The notes below the pieces were generated by a model. That model was given only the letters and a program-made list of their open reading frames with translations. It was not told the origin of the DNA and made no database searches. The position numbers were made by a program, and so were the translations under genes. This document shows positions 1 through 6,420 of a stretch of 8,353 bases of DNA, one piece after another. This DNA comes from Draconibacterium sp. (GTDB lineage: Bacteria > Bacteroidota > Bacteroidia > Bacteroidales > Prolixibacteraceae): assembly GCA_015493625.1 (NCBI GenBank), contig WGCT01000445.1, positions 1 through 8,353 of the forward strand, written 5' to 3'. Each line of letters starts with the position of its first letter. The stretch's first letter is position 1.

Positions 1-373
1 GTGCAAAGCCGGTTATTCTAAATTCCAGTATCGTCCGTTTACGTTGGAAGGGAACTTTGCATTTGCTTCGGCAATTCAGGAGATGTTATTGCAAAGTCAT
101 ACCGGAGCAATTCGTGTTTTTCCGGCAATTCCAAATAACTGGAAAGATGCGAAATTCGACAATCTGCGGGCGCAGGGTGCATTTTTAGTTTCAGCAAAAA
201 AGGAGAACGGAACTGTTACCGAAATTAAGGTAATTGCAGAAAAAGGAGGGACACTTGTAATTGCAAATCCATTTCCTGGAAAATTTGATGCAGACAAAGA
301 TTATACTGTTGAGGGTAAAAATATAATCGTAAAAATGAACCCCGACGAAAGCGTTAAATTGCTGATAAAATAG
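1..373 (+). CDS. GH95-like glycoside hydrolase, C-terminal fragment (5' end outside window)
   Basis: The last 123 residues of a larger secreted-type glycoside hydrolase. The frame is open to the left edge: the codons before the first possible start (a TTG at 44) read on as protein (CKAGYSKFQYRPF), so the gene begins upstream of the window. The stretch LEGNFAFASAIQEMLLQSH followed by IRVFPAIPNNW and LRAQGAFLVSAKK matches the end of the (alpha/alpha)6 barrel and the start of the C-terminal beta domain of GH95 enzymes (family pattern: GNFG-A-I-EMLLQSH, LLPALP, LRARGGF). GH95 members are exo-acting alpha-L-fucosidases or alpha-L-galactosidases on plant, algal or host glycans. The catalytic acids lie upstream and cannot be checked, so the specificity is unknown. 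A related family of the same clan (GH65-like fold) is possible. The gene ends in TAG and faces the minus-strand dapE. Confidence 0.75.
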   Translation, partial: CKAGYSKFQYRPFTLEGNFAFASAIQEMLLQSHTGAIRVFPAIPNNWKDAKFDNLRAQGAFLVSAKKENGTVTEIKVIAEKGGTLVIANPFPGKFDADKDYTVEGKNIIVKMNPDESVKLLIK

Positions 374-483
374 TTTTATTCAAAAAAGTTTTCTTTGAGA
401 TTGTTAAGGTATTTAAATACAGATTTTTAATTTGCGCTCCAAATTTTCGGTATCAAAGAGGATTTTGCGATTTCTAAATTCAA

Positions 484-1653
484 CTATTTCTTATGAAAAA
501 AGAGTCCAAGTACTTCTTTGTATATCTCACTAAGCGTTTCAAGCTCTTTAACACTGGTATATTCGTTTACTTGGTGAGCACTGGTATTAACAGGTCCAAG
601 TTCAACAATTTCAGCATCGGGATATGTTTTCGGGAAAAAACGCCCATCAGAAGTACCTCCTGATGTGGAGTATTTTGCTTCTAATTTTGTATGTGAACGA
701 ATGGCGTGTTTAGCAGCTTCTGCTAACTTTTTAGGTTCAGAGAAAAACGGGTTGGCACTTAACTGCCATTTAATGGTATGGTCAAATTCGGCTAAAATAT
801 CATTAACACTCTGTTTGTAACTAACTATATCTTGTTTTGGTGAAAAGCGTAAATTAAACGCAATTTCAATATCGCCGGGAACAACATTTACAGCCCCGCC
901 ATCGGCATTAACTTTAACAATATGAAATTCTGTTGCGGGGAAATAATCATCTCCTTTTGCCAAATCGAGATTGGCAAGTTTACTTAATGCCGGCAAAACT
1001 TTATGAATAATATTATCTTGTCCTTTAGTATAGGCAACATGTCCTTGCATTCCATGTATTTGCACAAAACCATTTAACGAGCCACGTCTTCCAATTTTTA
1101 TCTGATCGCCAAGTTTCCCGGCAGATGCAGGTTCGCCAATCAAACATGAATTAATACTCACTTTTTGTTGCAACAGCCATTCTAATACCGCTTTTGTACC
1201 AAAATCGGCAATACCTTCTTCATCGGCTGTTATAAGCCAGGCAATGCTTCCGTTGTAGTTATTGCCGTTTTCTTTGATAAAATTATTACATGCATTCAGC
1301 ATAGCAGCAACTCCTCCTTTCATATCAACAGCTCCTCTGCCATAAAGCGTATCGCCCTTTATTGTTGGAGTAAACGGAGGAGTGTTCCATTTATCGATAT
1401 CGCCAGCCGGAACAACATCTACATGCCCTAAAAATGTTAGGGTTTGTTCTTTAATATCATATAAGTTAGCATTGTTGCTGTTATGAACTGCCCATAAATT
1501 CTTAACTCCTGAAAATTCAAGTTCGGTTACTACAAACCCAAGTTCGGTTAGTTTGCCAGAAAGATAATCAATACATCCTCCGTCATTGGGGGTAATACTT
1601 TCTCGTTCGATAAGATCGCTGACAAATTGCAGAGTACTTTGAATTGAGCTCAT
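484..1653 (-). CDS. dapE: Succinyl-diaminopimelate desuccinylase (M20 family metallohydrolase)
   Basis: Hydrolyses N-succinyl-LL-2,6-diaminopimelate to succinate and LL-diaminopimelate in lysine and peptidoglycan precursor synthesis; cytoplasmic, dinuclear-metal enzyme. The 389 residues are close to the usual DapE length (about 375). The metal and catalytic residues are all present: H77 and D79 in GHVDVVPAGD, D110 in GRGAVDMKGG, the E145-E146 pair in TADEEG, E174 in GEP, and H360 in GPVNTSAHQVNE. The DapE-specific segments IGRRGSLNG, HGMQGHVAY (dimerisation lid, H205), FFPAT and TSGGTSDGRFF are also present, which separates it from ArgE and generic M20 peptidases. The ATG start fits the DapE N-terminus (LIERESITPNDGGC). 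Upstream is A/T-rich with no Shine-Dalgarno. It follows the Nramp-like gene by 31 bases and is probably cotranscribed with it. Confidence 0.92.
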   Translation of the reverse strand: MSSIQSTLQFVSDLIERESITPNDGGCIDYLSGKLTELGFVVTELEFSGVKNLWAVHNSNNANLYDIKEQTLTFLGHVDVVPAGDIDKWNTPPFTPTIKGDTLYGRGAVDMKGGVAAMLNACNNFIKENGNNYNGSIAWLITADEEGIADFGTKAVLEWLLQQKVSINSCLIGEPASAGKLGDQIKIGRRGSLNGFVQIHGMQGHVAYTKGQDNIIHKVLPALSKLANLDLAKGDDYFPATEFHIVKVNADGGAVNVVPGDIEIAFNLRFSPKQDIVSYKQSVNDILAEFDHTIKWQLSANPFFSEPKKLAEAAKHAIRSHTKLEAKYSTSGGTSDGRFFPKTYPDAEIVELGPVNTSAHQVNEYTSVKELETLSEIYKEVLGLFFHKK

Positions 1654-1684
1654 GTTTATTTAAGTGTTATTGACATTGATATTA

Positions 1685-2899
1685 TCAACCTAAAAAGGAA
1701 ATTATTTGATTATAAGACAAGTAAAATACCCAGAAAATTGCTGCAACACCAATTGCATTTTCAACTTTATTTATTCTGAACTCGCCCATAAGTTTTTTAT
1801 TATTTGCCAAAACTATTATTAAAACAGCAAATATTGGTACTACTACTGCTGTACTCGCTTGTGCAATAACTAATAATTCTACCGGATTTTTGTTTATGAT
1901 TAAAACAATTATTGTACTTAAAATCATTAGTAGCGACGCAAATATCTTTACGTACTTGTTATTATATGATTTTCCAAGTTTAAATCCATCTGCTAATAAC
2001 AACCCTCCACTAAAAGCATTCACAACAAACGAAGAGAAGGAAGCAGAAAAAAGTCCGAACAGAAACAACCATTTTGAAGTAGAACCCAGTAATGGTTCAA
2101 GTTGCAGCCCCATTTCAACTGCACTGGTTGGCACAATTCCCTGAGGTCGTAAAACTGCTGCAGATGTAATTATAATCACTCCTGAAATAGCAGCTAAAAT
2201 AACAACTCCTGTTGTACTCCCCTTGAGATTATCTTTAAGTGTCTCCTTTGTCCATTTTTTATCTTTAACCAGATATGCCTGAATAACAGCGCTAATAACA
2301 CTAAAAGTAGTTGCAGACATTGCAATTACAAGCATAAAAACTGCGGGTTTACTGGGAATAAATCCAGTAGCCAGTTCTTTAATATCAATGTCGATAACAA
2401 ACAAATTAGCAAAAAATGAAATGATCATAAGTAAAACCAACCCGGTCATTACTTTTTCTACAATATTGTAAACATCACTTTTCCACCAAATTAAAATCAG
2501 CACAATTAATGTAAATACAACAGCCCAAAGCCCCATACTGCCACCAAATATTGCGCTCATAGCCAATCCTATGCCAACACTATTACCGGTCTGAAAACCC
2601 ATAGTAACAACAAATCCAGCAACTCCTAAAATATATCCGGTAGTTTTTCCACCATACTTAATTCGTGCTATTTCGATAATAGAATCATCTGAAAGTGTGC
2701 CTATAATGCGCCCTTGGCGTGCAAAGAGCGCCATCATAACACATGCTATAACTACCACCCACAATACACTATATCCCATTGTGGCACCGGCTTTACTTGC
2801 TACTGCCAAACTTCCGGGGCCTAATATTCCTGCTACAAGAATTAAACTTGGACCAGCCTTTAGAAAAAACTTTTTTAAATGTTTTTGAAATTTACTCAT
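1685..2899 (-). CDS. Divergent Nramp-family transporter (non-canonical metal site)
   Basis: A 404-residue polytopic membrane protein with about eleven hydrophobic segments, of the Nramp branch of the APC (LeuT-fold) superfamily, inner membrane. Recognisable Nramp landmarks are AGPSLILVAGILGPGSLA in TM1 (residues 15-32), KAGATMGYSVLWVV in TM2, a TM3 beginning GYILGVAGFV, the TM6 region ending VIQAYLV (205-211), and FVVNAFSGGLLLADG late in the protein. The signature metal ligands of classical Mn/Fe transporters are altered: TM1 DPGN is GPGS (27-30), and the TM6 MPH motif is absent (SATTFSVIS, 195-203). Divalent manganese or iron transport should therefore not be assumed. Nramp-related proteins with changed sites include Mg2+ and Al3+ carriers. 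The ATG start is supported by an SD-like GGAG six bases upstream. dapE follows 31 bases downstream, suggesting a two-gene unit. Confidence 0.82.
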   Translation of the reverse strand: MSKFQKHLKKFFLKAGPSLILVAGILGPGSLAVASKAGATMGYSVLWVVVIACVMMALFARQGRIIGTLSDDSIIEIARIKYGGKTTGYILGVAGFVVTMGFQTGNSVGIGLAMSAIFGGSMGLWAVVFTLIVLILIWWKSDVYNIVEKVMTGLVLLMIISFFANLFVIDIDIKELATGFIPSKPAVFMLVIAMSATTFSVISAVIQAYLVKDKKWTKETLKDNLKGSTTGVVILAAISGVIIITSAAVLRPQGIVPTSAVEMGLQLEPLLGSTSKWLFLFGLFSASFSSFVVNAFSGGLLLADGFKLGKSYNNKYVKIFASLLMILSTIIVLIINKNPVELLVIAQASTAVVVPIFAVLIIVLANNKKLMGEFRINKVENAIGVAAIFWVFYLSYNQIISFLG

Positions 2900-2905
2900 T
2901 TTTTA

Positions 2906-2910
2906 CTCCC
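2906..2910 (-). promoter_or_regulatory. Shine-Dalgarno-like site of the Nramp-family gene
   Basis: On the minus strand the sequence GGTGGGAG is followed by TAAAAA and the ATG at 2899, so a GGAG core lies six bases from the start. The other minus-strand genes here have only A/T-rich sequence at this place, as is usual in Bacteroidota, so this site is unusual in the window and fixes the start. Confidence 0.5.
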
Positions 2911-3002
2911 ACCTTCATTTTTAATTATTCGCCGAATTCAAGCAGCAAATACAACTTTTTGTTTATGTTTTTATATTTGATAATATTCTTACAAAACTCT
3001 GT

Positions 3003-4307
3003 TTATTCTTCTCCACTCATTTTTAAGGTGATTTTCTGCATGTTCCATTTGTAATAAGTACTATGACCATTGGCTGCATCGGAAAAAACTAACTGCATAG
3101 TTTTTCCATCTTCAGAAATCCATTTTGGTGCAAGCTGAGGTAGATAAAGTCGGTTTATCTCTTCGCCAACCTGCCAGTTTTCTTTCCAGTAAAACTGTTT
3201 CCACGGCCCCCACGGTTTTTCGGCATATAAAAACATAAGACTGCCAGATTCAGCATGAGGGTAAGGTGAAACAGGGTCTCCGGTACCTGGACGCTGGGTT
3301 CCTCCTGTAACCATAATGAATAGTCCAAGCTTTTCGTTCCAAACAACACTTGGCGACCATGAATAAAATCCCCATCCTTCGGGAAATTTATGCACAACGC
3401 CTCTTTTTGAAATATCTCCCATAATCCATTCTGCCTCGCCTTTTTCATTTATTTTAGTGAAATATTCCCACTTATTTCTATCCAGAATATCCTCTTTTTT
3501 TACTCTTGCCATATTTAAATTGGCAGCTTTCTTTTTGCCTTCAGGAGAATAGAGATATACATAACCATCTTTATTTTGCTGATAATCTTTCCCATATTGA
3601 GCAACGGTAATAAATGAAAATGCATGCTCCGGTTCATTAAAAAACATAAGTTGATTTCCTCCTTCGTTTAACAACCAACGGTCACGATCGTGTGCGTCTG
3701 TGCCATTCCAGCGTTTCCAGTTGGCTTCGCCTTTTGGCCTCCATATTAGTTGAGTTCCGTCGAACCAGCTCCAACCTCTTCTGGCACCACAATGCGAAAT
3801 AAATTGATAGAGGTTTCCATCGACAGAAACTATTCCATAACCGTACCAATTCCAGTCGCGTAGAAGCTTATCGTTCTGGCTGGGGAATTTGGTTGCTGAA
3901 TCGGGAGGTACAATCGGGCCATGAATTTCTGTTAACCCGGTTCGCGAATAATCCGGGAAATTTATCATCTCGGCATGGAAACTTGCGGCATCGGGGCCGC
4001 CGGTAATCCGCCAAACCTGAGTATTTTTGAAATCTTTTTTTGTGCCATCGTCGTTGAACCAGCCTCTTCCGTCGCATTGGGCAGTGTAAAGAGCACCGTC
4101 GTCGCCAACGGTCATGCACCAATTGTCACCTTTTTCACCCAGTCGTACTATTTTCGAATCAAAATCAACACCCACCGGATATTGTTTTTCTTCGGTACAC
4201 ATTGTTGTTATTAATACGGATAGAATTAACAGCAACCTATTGTTAAATCTCAAATTCAAGACAAATGTGTCTTTTTGTTTTAGTAAGGAAGACTTTTGGG
4301 TATTCAT
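3003..4307 (-). CDS. DUF4185-like beta-propeller protein, predicted surface lipoprotein
   Basis: A 434-residue exported protein. After a hydrophobic stretch (RLLLILSVLITTM, 24-36) comes C37 followed by TEEK; the lipobox is imperfect, but the acidic residues directly after the cysteine resemble the Bacteroidota signal for export of lipoproteins to the surface. The mature part opens with GDNWCMTVGDDGALYTAQCDGRG (60-82), which I recognise as the first blade of DUF4185-type proteins. Later blade-like repeats are GYGIVSVDGNLYQFIS, YVYLYSPEG (249-257), SPSVVWNEKLGLFIM (318-332), AEKPWGPWK (362-370) and YLPQLAPKW (388-396); the GPW pattern is common in five-bladed glycosidase propellers. One DUF4185 branch contains the GH183 endo-D-arabinanases, so a role in glycan cleavage is plausible but unproven here. 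The ATG gives a long n-region; a TTG at 4253 would give a more usual signal peptide. The 5' leader carries a stem-loop. Confidence 0.65.
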   Translation of the reverse strand: MNTQKSSLLKQKDTFVLNLRFNNRLLLILSVLITTMCTEEKQYPVGVDFDSKIVRLGEKGDNWCMTVGDDGALYTAQCDGRGWFNDDGTKKDFKNTQVWRITGGPDAASFHAEMINFPDYSRTGLTEIHGPIVPPDSATKFPSQNDKLLRDWNWYGYGIVSVDGNLYQFISHCGARRGWSWFDGTQLIWRPKGEANWKRWNGTDAHDRDRWLLNEGGNQLMFFNEPEHAFSFITVAQYGKDYQQNKDGYVYLYSPEGKKKAANLNMARVKKEDILDRNKWEYFTKINEKGEAEWIMGDISKRGVVHKFPEGWGFYSWSPSVVWNEKLGLFIMVTGGTQRPGTGDPVSPYPHAESGSLMFLYAEKPWGPWKQFYWKENWQVGEEINRLYLPQLAPKWISEDGKTMQLVFSDAANGHSTYYKWNMQKITLKMSGEE

Positions 4308-4329
4308 AACATTAATTTTAGTTTGTTAG

Positions 4330-4344
4330 AATGTATAGTACATT
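4330..4344. promoter_or_regulatory. Operator-like dyad upstream of the DUF4185-like gene
   Basis: A perfect inverted repeat of six bases, AATGTA-TAG-TACATT, ending 22 bases before the ATG at 4307. Position and symmetry suit a regulator binding site, but short A/T-rich dyads arise by chance, so this is only a candidate. Confidence 0.25.
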
Positions 4345-4372
4345 TTTAATATCGTCAGAAATTCATTTAGAT

Positions 4373-4417
4373 GCCAGTTGCAGAAGATAAGTTCAGTTGA
4401 ACATTTCTGCAACTGGC
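4373..4417. repeat. Perfect 13-bp inverted repeat forming a composite stem-loop
   Basis: GCCAGTTGCAGAA at 4373-4385 is exactly complementary to TTCTGCAACTGGC at 4405-4417. The 19-base loop holds a second small dyad, GTTCA/TGAAC (4391-4395 and 4398-4402), so the RNA could form two stacked helices separated by an internal loop. It lies between the SGNH gene and the DUF4185-like gene, 65 bases before the latter's ATG. Neither side has a run of T directly after the stem, so it is not a typical intrinsic terminator. Possible roles are an mRNA processing or stability element between two genes, a leader regulator, or a dispersed palindromic repeat. Confidence 0.7.
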
Positions 4418-4482
4418 TAGTTCTCATCCAAGTAGAATTACTTTTACTGCCCCTACGTTTTCGGCAAATAAAATCATCAAAA

Positions 4483-5208
4483 TTACCGATTCATTAAACC
4501 CGAGATGTCATTTTCAATTGCCTGAAACATTAATAAATGTCCTTCGGCAGTAGGATGTAAAAAGTCGGGCATCAACGATTTCTTTACTTTTCCGTTGGCA
4601 TCGAGAAAAATGTTTCCAATATAGCGGTAATGAATATGGCTATCTTTTTCCGGAAATTTCGAAGTTATTTTATTGGTTGCCTTATTTATATTATCCCGGT
4701 GATTGGGTTTATAACCGTAAGGGAAAATTCCCAAAAGCAAAATCTCAGTTTCCGGCAGTTTTTTACGAATTATTTTACAAATTTTCCAAGTTGCCTCAGC
4801 AAGTTCTTTTGGGGGTGTTATTTCGAGATAATGGTTGCCGTCGGTGTTGTTGGTGCCAATCAGTAACAGTGCAACTTTCGGATTAATTCCGTCAATTTCG
4901 CCATTTTCGAGGCGCCAGATTACATTTTCGGTGCGGTCGCCGCTAAAACCCATATTTACCGTGTTGTATTTGTTCAGGTATTTTTCCCAAACCGGTTTAC
5001 GGTCGCTATTATCGAGCATGTTTAAAATAGAATTCCCGATAAGGATAAGTTGCGGGTTTTTTGTTTTGTTGGTTTTAAGAATGTTCTCGTGGCGACCTTT
5101 CCACCAACTATTATCTTTTAAAGTTGCATTGGCAGCAGGGTTATCAACAGTGCGACTGCAACTAATAAATAGTGTAAATGCAAAGGTTATCAGAATTAGA
5201 TATTTCAT
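4483..5208 (-). CDS. SGNH/GDSL-family esterase, predicted lipoprotein
   Basis: A 241-residue secreted hydrolase of the SGNH fold, closest in pattern to PAF-acetylhydrolase-beta-like and acetyl-xylan-esterase-like members, which remove acetyl or other acyl groups. The N-terminus MKYLILITFAFTLFISC is a short lipoprotein signal with the modified Cys at 17. Block I is LILIGNSIL with nucleophile S60 (GNS replaces the common GDS). Block II is NMGFSGDRTENVIWRLENGE (oxyanion G90), block III is LLIGTNN (N120), and block V is DFLHPTAEGH with D215 and H218, completing the catalytic set. I chose the ATG at 5208; a longer frame from a TTG at 5250 would run through the heptad repeat and lengthen the signal peptide implausibly. 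It sits between carbohydrate genes on the same strand, consistent with deacylating a glycan in the envelope; the substrate is not determinable. Confidence 0.88.
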   Translation of the reverse strand: MKYLILITFAFTLFISCSRTVDNPAANATLKDNSWWKGRHENILKTNKTKNPQLILIGNSILNMLDNSDRKPVWEKYLNKYNTVNMGFSGDRTENVIWRLENGEIDGINPKVALLLIGTNNTDGNHYLEITPPKELAEATWKICKIIRKKLPETEILLLGIFPYGYKPNHRDNINKATNKITSKFPEKDSHIHYRYIGNIFLDANGKVKKSLMPDFLHPTAEGHLLMFQAIENDISGLMNR

Positions 5209-5226
5209 TCGTTTAAAATTTAGAAT

Positions 5227-5259
5227 CAAGATACAAGACACAAGAAACAAGACAAGAAA
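5227..5259. repeat. Degenerate CAAGA heptad tandem repeat
   Basis: Consecutive units CAAGATA, CAAGACA, CAAGAAA, then a 5-base unit CAAGA, then CAAGAAA. On the minus strand this is a pyrimidine-rich TCTTG series 18 bases upstream of the SGNH esterase ATG, thus within its leader or promoter region. Such arrays can expand or contract; an effect on the downstream gene is inference. Confidence 0.65.
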
Positions 5260-5333
5260 TTTAGTGTTTTAACTTAATCGTGCTCCTGTGTGTAATCTTA
5301 TATCATGAATGTTTTATTTGATTATATTTTTGC

Positions 5334-6395
5334 TTACTCAAACCACTTATCTATATTCTCTTTAACAAATTCGTCATCGGTTAAATGTGGATACATTCTA
5401 TACATACGGTCTATCTCTTCTGATTGCCCCGGCGAGAGAGCTCTTTTCTCATTTAAACACCAGGTACCTTCCAAAATGCCCTGACGGCGTAAAACTTCAT
5501 GTACTCCGGGAGTACTTCCACTAAAGTCGTTTGCCGTATCGAAAATAACAGCATTCATATCGGTAACTTGGTTGGCCAATACCAAGACCTCTTTGGGAAG
5601 ATAATCCAATTTTTTAACCTCTTTCAATTTTTCAAACATTTTAACAGCGCTGTGTGTCCACACTGCCCAGTGCCCAAGCAGGCCACCTGCATACGATTTC
5701 TTATATGTTTTTCCATCAACTGTAAATTCGTACTCAGAAACTAAATCCATAACAATATTATCATCGTTTCCTGAATATAGAGCAATTTTATCGGCTCTCG
5801 ATGAGGTGGCCACAGCTCTTACCACATCTAATGTTCTGTAGCGATTAAACGGAGCTGTTTTAATTGCGATAACACCTTCTATCTCAACAAATTTCTCCCA
5901 AAAGCTATAACTGAACATACGTCCACCTGCTCTTTTTTGCAAATAAAAACCTACAACCGGAATTATTTCAGCTACTTTTTTTGTGCGTTCAATAACTTCA
6001 TCTTCGGTATAATCTTCAAGTCCGCTCATAGCAAGCAGAACAGCATCGTAACCTAATGATTTTTCCAGCTTTGCTTCTGCAATGGCTTGGTCGGTTTTGC
6101 CAAGGACTCCACCAATACGCACAATTGCTTTAGAAGTTGCTTTTTCGTATTTTTCAATCTCTTCGATGGCTATTCTTAAAACCGGCTCGAAAAGTCCTAT
6201 CTCTTTATCGCGAATTTCAAATTGTGTTGCATGAACAGCAACTGCAACTCCTCCAACACCGGCATCTAAATAATAGCGCATTAATGCTCGTTGTCTTTTT
6301 TCATTAAATTCACGTTTTGAATTCAATGCTAATGGCAATGCAGGAATTGCAACCCCATTTGCCAAGTTCTCTAATGCTTTTTCGTGTCTATTCAT
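5334..6395 (-). CDS. DHDPS/N-acetylneuraminate lyase superfamily protein (class I aldolase-like)
   Basis: A 353-residue cytoplasmic TIM-barrel protein of the DHDPS/NAL superfamily, whose members use a lysine Schiff base to join or split 2-oxo acids such as pyruvate. In this numbering the Schiff-base lysine is K179 in GVIAIKTAPF and the barrel tyrosine is Y151 in VVGFYLQKRAGG. The DHDPS motif GTTGE is replaced by GVGGVAVAVHATQFEIR (46-62), so the Thr-Thr pair needed for dihydrodipicolinate synthesis is missing. A C-terminal extension of about 55 residues goes beyond the usual 290-300. It is therefore probably not DapA but an aldolase or dehydratase for a sugar-derived keto acid. I use the ATG at 6395, 25 bases after the SDR stop; a longer TTG frame from 6446 would overlap the SDR gene, and the family N-terminus fits the ATG. 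Substrate unknown. Confidence 0.82.
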   Translation of the reverse strand: MNRHEKALENLANGVAIPALPLALNSKREFNEKRQRALMRYYLDAGVGGVAVAVHATQFEIRDKEIGLFEPVLRIAIEEIEKYEKATSKAIVRIGGVLGKTDQAIAEAKLEKSLGYDAVLLAMSGLEDYTEDEVIERTKKVAEIIPVVGFYLQKRAGGRMFSYSFWEKFVEIEGVIAIKTAPFNRYRTLDVVRAVATSSRADKIALYSGNDDNIVMDLVSEYEFTVDGKTYKKSYAGGLLGHWAVWTHSAVKMFEKLKEVKKLDYLPKEVLVLANQVTDMNAVIFDTANDFSGSTPGVHEVLRRQGILEGTWCLNEKRALSPGQSEEIDRMYRMYPHLTDDEFVKENIDKWFE

Positions 6396-6420
6396 GATTC
6401 TATTTGTTTTTATATAATTT

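Noticed and set aside
380..398. Hairpin TCAAA/TTTGA between the converging genes as a bidirectional terminator
   Set aside because: The stem is short, A/T-only apart from one C-G pair, with a mismatch inside; too weak to call.
3868..4122. Small open frame on the minus strand within the DUF4185-like gene, and other antisense frames of 60-145 codons across the window
   Set aside because: Compositionally biased products with no recognisable motif, lying wholly or mostly inside well-supported genes; shadows of the real frames.
4478..4485. TAATTTTG on the minus strand, matching the Bacteroidota -7 consensus TAnnTTTG
   Set aside because: It overlaps the stop codon of the SGNH gene and has no TTG at the expected -33 spacing; such matches are frequent in A/T-rich DNA.
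484..6395. A lysine-biosynthesis cluster made of dapE and a DHDPS (dapA) gene
   Set aside because: The DHDPS-like protein lacks the Thr-Thr motif, has a C-terminal extension, lies four genes away from dapE and is tightly joined to an SDR and a deacetylase instead.
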